Positions 46,666-58,907 of a stretch of 64,000 bases of DNA are shown here, in pieces (position 1 is the first letter of the stretch; each line of letters starts with the position of its first letter). Position numbers and translations under genes: made by a program. A model generated the notes under the pieces. That model was not told the DNA's origin. It worked only from the letters and a program-made list of their open reading frames with translations, and did not search any database. Origin of the DNA: Nemophila menziesii (Eukaryota; Streptophyta; Magnoliopsida; Boraginales; Hydrophyllaceae); contig JARWIR010000008.1 in assembly GCA_029959085.1 (NCBI GenBank), forward strand, positions 20,632,001-20,696,000, written 5' to 3'.

Positions 46666-47388
46666 TAGGGTGAGCAAATGAGAACCAGAAAACCAAACCG
46701 AACCGGAAAACCGGAAAAAACCGAACCAAAAAAACGAAAAACCGAATAACCAAATGGTTCAATTTTAAATTTTTTAAAATCCGAATTTTTCGGTTCGATT
46801 AGGTTTACTACGCAAAAACCGAACAAAAAACAAACTAACGAAAGAAAGAGTAGAGAATGTGTGAATTTTTTTATAACAATTATGTGGGAGAAACTTTTGT
46901 TGAGAATTTATTATCTACGTGAAATTTTAGTTATACTATTCGATGGCATTATTAGTGAGAATTTTTTTTCTATTCATTACTTGATTGATTTTATAAATCA
47001 TGATTGTATGAAGTAGGAAGTAATAGATTTTAAATTTATTGTAGTATATTGTAAATTAAGATAAGTATTGTTAGATTATAAGTTTACATTTAATTGATAT
47101 ATTAAAAGCACACGTGGAAGAGTAATAGAGGATAATTGTATTGGAATAATAGTCTCTAATGGACAATGTATTTCAACAAACTGGGTGAAAATATTATTGA
47201 CCAAGTATCCGAATTCGAAGCGAACCAAAACCGAACCGAAACGAACCAATTCGGAACCAAAACCAAGTGTGGAACCAAATGCGAACCACCCGATTTGGTT
47301 ATTAAATTATAAAAAACCAAAATATTCGGTTTGGTTCTGGTTTTGGCTAAAAACCGAGCCGAGCCGAACCGAACCGTGCTCACCCCTA
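46666..47388. mobile_element. hAT MITE, 723 bp, CCGAACCG-rich
   Basis: It starts TAGGGTGAGCA and ends, inverted, TAGGGGTGAGCA. A perfect 8-bp duplication, AGAGACAC, lies at 46658-46665 and 47389-47396. The subterminal parts are rich in AACCGAAC repeats on one side and the complement on the other. No coding capacity. Confidence 0.9.
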
Positions 47389-47396
47389 AGAGACAC

Positions 47397-47813
47397 CTCT
47401 TGAAGCTCAAATTCAACCATACACTATCCTATAGTTCAAGAGAGAATATATATGCATTTTCATATCATAATTACATACTTAGTCAATTGTTTGATTTTCC
47501 TCAAAGCTACTCTTTTCATATCAATCTAAGAGGAAGATCAAACTACAAGCTACAACTTCAAATCTACTGAAAATATGAGTTCATCTCAAGCTATCACTTA
47601 GAAATCAACTCATTAGAGGAGTCAAACAATTTTGAATGTTAAACTAACTCATAAAGGAACATCATCAAATTGGTTCTCATTGTATTTATCAAACCATTTG
47701 GGGTATTACCCTTTCTCTATAGTAGAGTAGATGGAGTTTTTCCATAGGTTATAATTTAACCTTGTTAAAATCTATCGAGTTGTGACTTAACCGCAAAAAG
47801 TCTCATCGGGTTG
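47397..47813. other. Flank of LTR-like repeat copy 2
   Basis: The TTGTGACTTAACCGCAAAAAG text near 47780 recurs in altered form after 49580 (TTGTGCCTTAACCGACAAAT). The LTR-like repeat may therefore have landed in a second repeat. Confidence 0.4.
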
Positions 47814-49562
47814 TTGATGTCTCCCTATTTGTTCGAATTCTTAGCCCATCGGAGACATCCTTTTAGGTGAATAAATGAGTTATTTGATAGACTTTTAAGC
47901 TTATTTGATCATATTGCACTTTCTCCCCTTGGAAATTAACTATTTGCGGAATCTGAGCTTTTGTGAGTAAATTTGACTATTTTTAATGCAAAGTTAATTG
48001 GTTCTTGAATTTCATAAAAGACCAATCCAAGGAGAAAAAGTGAGAATAAAGTCTTAGTGTATTTTAGAGTGTTAGGAAATGATTTTTAGTCGAGTTTCTA
48101 TTTTTAGAGTACACTTTCCTATTTCGATTTCTTGATTTATTGATTTATTCTTTTTAAGCATATGCGGTTTAATTATTTATTTAATGTGAAGCTTTAAAAG
48201 ATAAATGGTAATTACTTAGAGACCAAGTCAAGATGAAGATGAAAGGAAAGAAGATTTACATGGAAATAAGAAGATTTATGAAAAATTTATTCAAAGGAGG
48301 AAAAGATAAAGCTGCCTTGTGAATATGAAAATCCAGCCACGTTTTAGAGATTAAATCATAATAAAAGATTGGCATGGATTCTGGACGAATGGTCTGCACC
48401 AATAGAAAGAGCTTTCCAAGACAAGTAGTTTCATATATTGGAACTTCTCAAACGGATAAGTATTGAAAAAGATATGACCAAATCAAATCAGCAGAATCTT
48501 ATCTTTTAGAGCTACGAATTTGAGAGTCCTTGACTTGTCTTCCACTCCAAGCAATTTCGACCTAGGGTCTTCCAACACCTATAAATACACCCCTTAGACC
48601 TCATAATTCAGTACCTCTCATAATTCATTCAATATATACATCCTTAGAGAGAGCGTCAAGAGGCGGAAGCAAGAGCAGAAGCTGGAGACTGTCTATATCT
48701 CCAACAACAGTTCAAGCCAATTCCTCTATCTAGGTTCTTATTTTATTTCTGTTATTAGGAACATGTATATTATTAATTTCTTTATTATTTTTACTTTCAA
48801 TATGAGCTAAACATTAATTACTTGAGAATCGTAAAGGGATGAACCCTAATTAATTTAATTTATGTTTTGAATTTGGGATTGCATGATTTAAATAGGATTG
48901 AGTTTTATATATTGGTTATTACTTTGTTTTTATTACTAATTCTTTTCCGCGCAACTAGAATTAGCTGTTAGTATTTGGGCTATTCACTTTAGTGGCGAAG
49001 TGATCATCCGACAGGGGGGTTTGAATATAAATCTAGGTAATACCCGTGTAATGACCGTTATTGACCGACAGACTTAACTAGTTACATAGCCAAAGAGGTA
49101 AAATCATATCATCCGAAGAGCTATATTCGACCATGCAGGTGTTTATGATACTTTAGGATAGCTTCTAGGTCCACCCGACAGGGGGCTAGGAGATATTAGA
49201 GTCCCGGCTAATATTATAATTCCAATTCTACCCTTAAACATAACATAGATTATATTGATTAAGTGGATTCCTTTGTGAGGATCAAGTATCTCTCTTATCT
49301 GAAGTTAGTCGTTTATTTGCTTTATTTCCCTTCTGTTTATTTAATTTAGTCTTTACTTTATTTGCATCTTTTATTTTACAAAACCAAACAAAAATGATTA
49401 TCTTTTATTTTCTGTATTTGTAATTACTACTACTTATCTGTTGAACACTTGGGTTATACCAGTCCAATCCCTGAGAACGAATCCGACTTATCGGAGTATT
49501 ACTTGGACAACCGTACACTTGCGGTTAAGTGGTTCCTCTATTTTGCACTTCATTTTATAACA
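47814..49562 (+). repeat. LTR-like repeat, copy 2
   Basis: It starts TGATGTCTCCC, has CCTATAAATACACCCC near 48578 and ends TTTTATAACA. It is diverged from copies 1 and 3 but collinear with them, and the longest of the three. No 5-bp target duplication matches. Confidence 0.5.
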
Positions 49563-50553
49563 CCCCAGGACCCACCAGTTGTGCCTTAACCGACAAATAT
49601 CTCGAGAGTTTTTAGGTTGTGGTTTATCTCGGAAAAACCTTGTTGTATCGGTTTATATCTTAACATTAAGAGATATTCAGAAACTTAGTGGAGAATCTTG
49701 CATATCCTAATGGCCTTAGGTAGTAGTTGTAGGGAAACCAAACTATTCTAAATATCTCGCACAATTCTTTCCTTTTTTTTTTACTTATCACGTGCATTTT
49801 TTACGTAATTGTTTGACTCCTTAGCTCAAGATAAATTACTTTTGCTTATCCTAACAATTCTTAATTCTTGACTTTAGAAATCATATTTGTTATTTTTACC
49901 TAACTTGCATATAGCTCCCCATACTTTAGTGATTTATCATGAAGGACCTTAGCCTTAGATTTATCATCATCTTCCATTTAGCAAAACTGAATAGGAATTC
50001 TTAACTTGATCCCTTGATTAACACTCCTAGATCTTAGTTTCCCCACTTAACAAATTCATTAAAACACATCTTAGTACCTTACTTAATAGTTTTCCATATA
50101 TGTGTAACTTACCTTAGTTTAGGAATCTCTTAATTTTTTTAATCAGACATTTATCAGATAAGTTTCCTATTACCCCCCAAGACTTTATAGTTATTAACAA
50201 TTTCCACCATTCTAAACCCAATAACCCATCTCCATAACTGTAAATATTTGATCTCCTCCACTCATCTTCATCAAAATCCTCAGTCATCACCATATGCTCA
50301 ATATCCCAAGCTCGGTTCAAATCAACTCAGACTCCACTAACTAACACTAATCTGTTTGTACATAACTCTCTCCAGCATGCAAACTAAATTCACACCATCC
50401 CACTCCGTACAACCCAAATATTCTACATCACCCTTTATTGCTCGTTGCCGTCTCAAACAACTATCAGAAACCATATATGTCACGCTTTTTCACCATCAAT
50501 AAAACAAATCCACCACAAAATCATCATCATTACAGGCCCAATCAATTGACAAC
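49563..50553. other. Spacer between LTR-like copies 2 and 3
   Basis: About 1 kb with no gag-pol similarity. I see no polypurine tract at its end, so it is unlikely to be the inside of one element framed by copies 2 and 3. Confidence 0.4.
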
Positions 50554-52044
50554 TGATGTCTCCTCATTTGTGATAGATTTATATTAGGATGAGACATCAT
50601 TTTTAGCGATTTAGGAAGTCTTCTAGTCGAATTTCTTAAGAAATAGTGCACTTTCCTATTTTGAGTCTTGATTTAGTAAATTAATATTTTTATAGCATAT
50701 TGGGTTTAATTATTTATTTAGTGTGAAGCTTTAAAGATAATTATGGAGATTAATTAGAGTCCAAGTCAAAGACTACAAGATATGGAAAGAGATAAGCATG
50801 GTAATTGGAGATAAGGAAAGAAAAGCTAAAATCATGGAAAAGGAAAAGTTGCCTTAAATCTGAATTTCTGCAGCTACGTCTAAAAAAGTGGTGATAACTC
50901 CAAAACCGAGCCGATTTTGGAAGATTCCTTTCATAGGGACGTAGATAATTTCGTGGGGATTCTTTTGGTATCTTATGGGCTAAAAACCGACCAATAACGA
51001 AGAGGATATGATTAAAACAAGCCAGCAGTAATTATCTTTATTTTCATACGAATTAGAGTTGGGCTTGGAGTCCACCACTTAATTCTCCTTCAAGAAAACG
51101 AATTAGGTCTTCCTAAACACCTATAAATACACCCTTATACCATTGTAAACATGTCCTTGCTCAGTTTCAAGCTTAGGCTTAGTCCTTACTTGTATTTTCT
51201 CACTTTTAAATAATAGCTTAGTCCTTAAATTAAATATTCATCCTTAGAATCAAGCTATTAATTCAAGAAGCAAGCTGACCTATATAGGATGACAAGAAGA
51301 AGAAGTTGGAGAGTGACAAACTCCTCTTCTACATCTACCTTCTCTATATTTAGGGTAATTAGCTATAGATTTATGCTCAACCATATTTCTAAGCTTTTAT
51401 TCTGTAAGTTTTACTTTTAATTGCTAGATTATTATTCTGTATTAAATTCATTAATACTATTTGTTATTTTATTTGATTGAGCTTGGAGTATATTGTTATT
51501 ATGTGTTTTGACTTATTGTTACAACCCTAGATTTGGCCAATCTTAGGATTATTATTAGTTATTGACAACACCACATAATCGTCTAGTTTTGATCTCTTGC
51601 CTAACTAGATATCCATAAAGGTTTGATTTAATAACCAATCATTACTCGGGAATCCTTGGTAGTGGAGAGGTTGCTCCTAAACCTAATAGAGGCTAGGTAG
51701 AATTTAGAATCCTGGTTAATATATAATGCTTAATCTGTGACAGGTTAGAATAACAACTTAGTAAGATAGACTCATATTAGTGACCCTAATCTATTAGACT
51801 TACATCCATATTCATTTATCTGCATTCTTATTTATTATTTCTCATCAGATAGTTATTTATATTATTTAATATTTTATTCTAAACATATAAATTCATCTAC
51901 GCTTGTTAAACATAAGTAGATCTAACGGATTAAATCCCTGCGAACGAACTTAACTTATCATTAAAACTAGCAATGCAGTGAGTTCCGTGGTTCTCAAGGG
52001 TGTGTGCTCTTTATTATTATCTTTATTTATCTATTATTTTATCA
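50554..52044 (+). repeat. LTR-like repeat, copy 3
   Basis: It starts TGATGTCTCCTCATTTGTG, has CCTATAAATACACCC near 51118 and ends TTTTATCA. It is the closest match to copy 1. No target duplication matches. Confidence 0.5.
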
Positions 52045-53400
52045 CACCTTTGCCCCCACCAACAACATACTTTGCTTTCTCAATTAGCCACATCCGCCAC
52101 TAGCGACCATGTCACAACCCATACCAATTTTGAGGCCCATAAGAAATCCACCATCATACCATACCCCCATCAACAACAATAATCTCTCCATGATTCAAAA
52201 CAGAGTTTGAAAGCAATTTAAAAATAACTCTGCACGACACACGCCGCCAAACTCAAGGATCAACATCACATCAGCCATTAAACCAACGCCACACTTGTGT
52301 GAATCCAACATCCATCACGCGATTTGGGCCTGATAACATTCTCTTCCATTATTATTTTGCTTGTTATACCTTATTTGTTCGATTCGCCACCTGTATCCGT
52401 TAAAACCAAACAAATTACTAAACACAACCCAACATATTATCCAACGCAACCCAACAAATAATTAAACATATCCCGATAAATTCTCCTTTTACAATGCAAC
52501 CCAACAAGTGATCAAACATATACCAACAAATAATTATATATTGCCCGACATATTATGTAGGCCAGTTTTGTCACATACGGTCAAACATTTGGTTTAGACC
52601 CTTTGTGGCAAGTTTGTTGGCATGTAGCTTGTTGATACCAGTCACCCTATTTTCTAATACCTAAAATATTATTATTATACTATAGTATATTTTTATTTAT
52701 ATTTAATATGATTTTTTTAATATTAAAAAGATAATTAATCACTGTCTCTCTCGGCCACCACTACCGTAGTCGCTGCCACCAACCACCACCACAGTCGGGC
52801 CACTGCATTCGACCACCGACGTCGGACCACCGTACCTCCATCGGCCACTATCAAGAAATCCATCACCATCGACTATGACCAAGGAAATTATAGTCATCAT
52901 CGTCTCTGATTTTTTACGAACCTCTCCACAAATAAGGAAGTTCTTTTATTAAAATTACTATTAAAATTATGGATATCCCTAATTGAAACAGCTTCCCGAA
53001 ACGAGGATTCATGTTTTAAAACTGTTTCAACAAGGAATCTGTTTTGCAAAATTGTTTGTTTGAAACTACTAAATATGAAATTCCTTGTTTTGGGAAATTA
53101 TTCTAAACATGGAATTCCTTCTTTTGTGGTACTGTTTGTCAAAGATCGGCAACGGTGGATGGCGGATAATTTTTTGGTTGTGTTGGTGGTTGATGGCGGC
53201 ACCGTGCTTGAAGTTGGTCGTCAAAGATCATCGAAAGTTGTGATCAGAGGTAGTGGTTTGACGATAGCGGTGGTGGTTAGTGATGGTGGTCGACGACGAC
53301 AGTTGTGACATGAGGTGGCAGTCTGACGACGGTAGTGTCTGGAGGTGATGGTCTGATGGTGAGTGTGGTGGGTGATTATTTGTTTTTTTTTTTTAAACAA
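52045..53400. repeat. CCA- and GGT-rich block with inverted layout
   Basis: A CCA-rich stretch (52750-52860) and a GGT-rich stretch (53140-53370) flank a core with CATGGAATTCC-like text (52985-53120). The layout resembles the foldback element at 41897-44334 in a degraded form. The rest is unassigned. Confidence 0.35.
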
Positions 53401-53411
53401 AAAAGTTATAT

Positions 53412-54697
53412 ATAATGTATAATAGTTATTATTTAAAGCATTTTTGTCAGATAAATGAACTATGGATTAATGACTCAACAAAATGGAACAAGAAAAATCT
53501 TGATGAAATTTTCCCACCTCCAATCATACCAGTCATCTTGAGAGAAAGGGCTTTGTCGAAAGAAGAACCATATAAATTTATCTGGACGTTTTCAAATAAT
53601 AGAGAATGTACAATCAAATACAAATTGCTAATGAATCATGAGGTATTTGAAGAACTGCACCAATCGACGAGCATTCTAGTAGAAAGAGAATTATAGAATA
53701 TGATATGGAGATTAAATGTACCAACAAAGGTAAGAATTTTCAATTGGAAAGCATGTCAAAATGCAATACCAACATGTAGAAACTTAGTGAAAAGAAGATG
53801 TGAAGTAGAATTTGAGTGCAAATAGTGTGGAACAAAAAAATAAACGACTGAAAATTTATTACTCACGTGTGGGGTGGCGAGAATGATATGGGTTGGATCA
53901 GTATTACATGTTAATATCCAAGACCCGGAGATAGAACTTGGGTAATGGATGCTAAATATCATCGGAACATATGTTAATGGGGGATGGAAAAAAAGTTATA
54001 ATAGCATACGTTCTAATTATGATCTGAAATGTGTAGAAATCCAAAATGAAAAACAGACATAATAATTCAATAGTGAAACCAGATGAAGTGATATGTATTA
54101 CAATCGAAACATGACCGAACATTTTGGGAGGGCATGGTTTAGGAATGATCAAAATCTGAATACGAATAGGAAGACAAATATAGTTTCAGAAGATAATCTC
54201 GATTTTCAAACTAACATTGCATTTACTTGTGATGCATCTTTTGACCAAGTACATAATCCTACATGATTAGGGGTGGTACATATCGATAAGACTAATATTT
54301 CTCGGATTGATATTACAACTACAAAACTATGCAACACTAGTGTAGAAGGGGAACCACAAGCGATTATCACAGTATTAGAAATCAGAAAGAAATACCAACA
54401 CGAGAGTAAAACTATATTCTCGGATAACCTTGAACTAGTTCAAGGAATTAAGCAAGTGTCGACTGCTAGGTGGAGGCTCAGACCGTGGATCAATAGACTA
54501 GCAACTGAGGCAGGCCCAGTTTACTTTGAGCACGTTTTGCGGAACTAGAGCTAATACACTAGCCAAAAGGGCCAGACACATGGCAATGGAATATCAACAA
54601 CTGTCACTAAAATATTACACTAGTTCTCGTGACTAGGAATAGGCTAATTTTAGAATTTATTTTGTACCTTTACTATGCGTCCAAAACAAAAAAAAAA
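53412..54697 (+). pseudogene. LINE 3' end: zf-RVT and RNase H
   Basis: Collinear with the LINE fragment at 11947-13910 and of the same family. It shows KVRIFNWKACQNAIPT and ENLLLTCG (zf-RVT, 53700-53880), FTCDASFDQ near 54225, and IFSDNLELVQGIKQVSTARW (RNase H, 54414-54473). It ends in an A run (54688-54697). It is 5'-truncated with many stops. The CACTA element begins 190 bp downstream. Confidence 0.8.
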
Positions 54698-54899
54698 CAT
54701 TTTTTGTCAAGTTGACTTTTTAAATAATATTTATTTTATTTTATTTTTTATAATAAATAAATAGTTTTGTGATAATTTAAGTGGTAATAGATTCTATATG
54801 AAATATTTTCTTCTGAATGAAAAAAAAATTATATTCAAATTAACTTATTAAATCAAGGGTGATTGACACATAGGGATTTGGAAACTACACTACCACAAT

Positions 54900-55700
54900 T
54901 TGACTATCTTGCAACATTTAAAAACTGTTACAAAATACCAAAAAACCATTGCACATGTCTTTATGCAATGGTTTTCTAGGCGTTGAATTTGCTATGCGTT
55001 GCTTAATCCTAAAGCAATGGTTTTTTATAAATTAATTGTAACAGTTAAAATTCATTGCAATTGATACTTTTAGCAATGGTTTATATTTTTAGCTCCGTGA
55101 TATAAAAAATTTATGGGCAACAGTTTTATTATATTTTGTAATGTTTTTTTTTTCAATTATTGCAACACGTTAAGTATCTATAGCAAGATTTTATATATAT
55201 TAAGCAACAATTTTTTACACATACGGCAATGGTTTTACATATTAAAGGCAATGGTTTTACAGCTATTTTTATCAGTTATGGCAATGATTTTTACAACACT
55301 GTTTATTCCTTTCGTAACGATATTATTCATTTCTTGCAATGATATTACTTCTTTTTGTAACACTTTTATTTATTTTTTGTAACAAATTTGATCACTACTA
55401 GTAATGGTTTTATTAAATTCTTAGTAGCATTTTGTATAAATTATTGCAACAGTTTTTCATAAACGGTGGCAATGGTTTTTTATTTTTTGTAACAGTTTAA
55501 TTGAAGGTTTTTTTACTTTTTTGCAATGTTGTTTACTAATTTTTGTCACGGTTTTGTATGAGTACTAGCAACGATTTTAATTAGTTCAATTCTACTTTTT
55601 TGCAACGATTTTTTAGTAGTAGCACAAATTTCACTAGTTCTATTAATATTATTTAGCATTTTGTAACGAGTTTATAATACATATATTGTCAACACTGGCA
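54900..55700. repeat. CACTA subterminal repeats
   Basis: Short motifs of the GCAATGGTTTT, GCAACAGTTTT and TTTGTAACAGTTT type recur at least 20 times, in both orientations near the terminus and mostly in one orientation further in. Subterminal arrays of this kind bind TnpA in En/Spm. Confidence 0.75.
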
Positions 55701-55838
55701 CAATTGTAAAAGATAATGATATCACAGTGATTTGTTTAAGATACCAAAAAAATTAGATTGAAAAGTATAAATAATGTTTCAAAATAAATTTTGCTAGTTG
55801 TCAACTAAAAACAAAGCAAACTAAAACCTACTAAAAAC

Positions 55839-58493
55839 TTAATAATCTTCCACTTCTTCATAAGAAGCATAACCCTCCTCATCTGAAGTTTCTCCCTTCA
55901 AGGATAAAGAATAAAAAGATCTTAATATTACAAACTACATCTGAAAATCACAATATTACGCTACTATTTTTTGTTAACATAAGTACAAATATTATGTGGA
56001 TATTTCATATTATACTATAATCAAATATCTATTTAAAATTAACAATTACCTCATTAGAATCTATATCTTCTGCAACTACATTATCTTTGTCACTAGATAC
56101 TTGAATTAATAATGGTGCAAGAATATTATCATCAATAATCAACCCAGGGTTCATTTCCTTTAAATGCATTAGTATTGTTTGTACTCCATCTGTAACACGT
56201 GCAGTATGCGCATCCATCTTCTTCTTCATTTTTTCCTCCAATTGCTCTACGCTTTCCATGTGCGCTTTCTCGATATTTTGAATATGAAGTTGATTCTTCA
56301 AGGAAGTCGGAGTCACTCCTTGTCCATAAGTACGAACACGTCTAGGTTTCTCCTTCCCAAAAGCCTCAAAAAAAATATCTTCTGAATTTTGGGAGTTCTC
56401 GGATAGATTCACCAATTGGGTCTTCGTAAATCATATAATGCGTTAAATACTATATAAACAAAAAATTTATATAAACAAAAACTAATTGGATATAATTTAC
56501 ACTTACTATCATGTCTTCGGTTTCTATATCATATCTCTTTTCAGGCTTTCTTTTCCATGTTTCTATAAATAATTGTGCTCGTGTGGGCTCTTCTTGGTTT
56601 GCACCCTTTTCTTTCTATTACAAGAAAGTACCAAATGATTAATTAGACACAAATTTAATTGAAAAATTAAATTTAAAACTAAAATAGAACACTTTTTATC
56701 AATATATAAGTAAATAAATAGATTTACCATAGCATTCCGTATAGTTGCAAAACTAGTTGTGCCGGATCGATGCATATACTTCAGCATAGCCCTATTAGTT
56801 GCATTCCTTTTACTAACATCCTGAAATTGATATGAAACTTCTTTTTAAATATAAAAATTTATTATGTTAGGACTTTTACTTGTACAACCTCTTCATTCTG
56901 CCATGTAATAAAGTAACCGTTAAAAAATCCAACCATATTTTATAACTAGTTAAGAACTTACAAAATGAGATCACTAGACCAGAACTTTAACTGAACATAA
57001 AAATATCTTTTAGTTTTTCATTACCTGTACTTCTTCCTTTTTCCAATGGTTTAAAAGAATTCTAAAATGATGTTCAGGAATATTTTTAGGACGATTTATC
57101 AACATATCTTCATCATTTGTGTACTGAGCGAAGTGTTTCTTGTTGATTCTGCTTTTGTGCACTCTCCAAGAATTATTTATAGTAGACATAACCCATTTTT
57201 TTGCTTCGATAGAAATAATGTACTTTTGCTGTAATATAAAATATTTATTATCTATATTTAATCATCGTCAATTCATACAAAAGGTAAACCTCAATTTACT
57301 TACATTTACATAGTTCCACATTAATGTTTTTTTCTCTTTCGGGACCTTCTTCCAATTGATGAATGTCAGGGGACACATTATAACATTCCTGGCCAATGTT
57401 CCCAAAAATAAACTAAATTCATGAACAGTACTAGTATTTGGTCCAATCGGCTGTCCATATGAATTCACTGTGACCAACTTTCGATCTTCAAATGGTCGTG
57501 CATGGACTTTCTTCAGTTCAGTTGGTCCTCTTGTTTTTTTTTTCTTAGGAACTGAAATTTGTTGAACAAGTGAAATACTATACATTGGACTAATTAATAG
57601 TATGTTGCTATAAGTTACATAATAATTGAAGTCATTTCACTTTGTGAAATACAATATTTAAATACCTGTGATCACTTCTGAAGCTGTAGTTTTGGAAACA
57701 ATAAAATTAGTTTGGTCTTGATCATGGTCATGATCCTGGTCTTGTTCAATTTCCATATCTTCTTGAGCATTCTGTTGTAGATTCTCAACGTTTATAGATG
57801 GACTTGAAGATTTCTTGTGATTTTCATGTATCTCTTGCTCAATAGAATACCTGTCATCTTGATCAAAGTGCTTTTCAGAAATTTGCTTACATCTTTTTTT
57901 GGTAATCTTCCTCTTAAAAGATTTATTTTTGTTCACTGATACATCTCTTTCCAACTACAAATAGTTTTCGTTGAATTACATATCAGCAAAGTAGCATAAT
58001 AATTAAATTTCTAAGATCCAAGAAAATATTTCACAACCTGTGTTAAACACATAAATGAACAACAAACCTGTTTGTCTAGATCATCATTTCGAGAATATTT
58101 TTTCTCTTTTGCATTTTTTTTCAAATTATTTCCAGAACGGTGTCTCTTTGCAACGCTTGCATCATCATTCTGACGAGTCATATTCTTTGTCTCAGTTGAA
58201 ATGTACTCTGTATATATATGTACATCACGCTGTCGATCTTCGATCTCTGTTGTGATGTGTTTTCTAAGATTTTCAACATCATCTTCATTATATAATGGTT
58301 TTAAACCAAATTGTATTGGCATATTACTTGGACAATAATAGAAACGGGTTGGCTTGCTACCAACACAAACACTACAGTAATCTTTAATTTTGCTCAGGTC
58401 CAACCCTCTAGTATTGTAGTCACTTAATGTTGCACGCCATTGATTGAGATAACATCTTCTTGGTTGTTCAATGAACCACCCATTGTAGTGCAA
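55839..58493 (-). CDS. CACTA TnpA-like protein (Ptta/En/Spm)
   Basis: Exon-like open segments lie near 58493-58066, 57954-57663, 57585-57300, 57235-57025, 56820-56727, 56617-56507, 56430-56050 and 55895-55839. The most diagnostic part is 57540-57310 (GPTELKKVHARPFEDRKLV, GQPIGPNT, LGTLARN, CPLTFINWKKVP), the plant Ptta/En/Spm transposase family. It is followed by FRILLNHWKKEEVQ, RAMLKYMHRSGTTSFA and a Lys/Glu-rich coiled-coil-like segment (SVEQLEEKMKKKMDA). It ends in an acidic tail with TAA at 55841-55839. In En/Spm this product binds subterminal repeats. Exon edges and the start are approximate; more exons may lie upstream near 58690. I did not verify that the whole frame is intact. Confidence 0.7.
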
Positions 58494-58907
58494 TTCAATA
58501 TTAAAAATCCATGAAATTTGAAAGCCTATAAAGATTAAAAGTTTAATATTAATTCAGATAGATTCGAGATAAATTACAGCAGTAGATATCTATAGATATG
58601 AATATAATATGAATTAAAATCAATAAATACCTTGGAATTATTCAATGACAACTTCAGAAAGTCCTTCACTCTAAAACTATGCACGATAATATGATCCTGA
58701 AATATCACATGTTATTACAAAACCATCACCATCGATCTATATAATATTACAAACAAGTGTGTAACAATAATATATATAACTCGAACAAAAGAAAAAAGGC
58801 AATAAAAAGTAATTTAAATATGAAACATAAAAGATAGAAAAACATAAAGTACTGTTTATAATTATTAAAAATAACATAAGATAAATCATAAATAGTTTAT
58901 CAAAAAT

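Noticed and set aside
47156..47570. Frames with repeated Arg-Thr-Glu-Pro text
   Set aside because: Translation of AACCGAAC-type repeats in the hAT MITE at 46666-47388.
47814..52044. One LTR retrotransposon bounded by the two LTR-like copies
   Set aside because: The two copies are too different from each other. The 1-kb spacer has no gag-pol or polypurine tract, and no outer target duplication matches.
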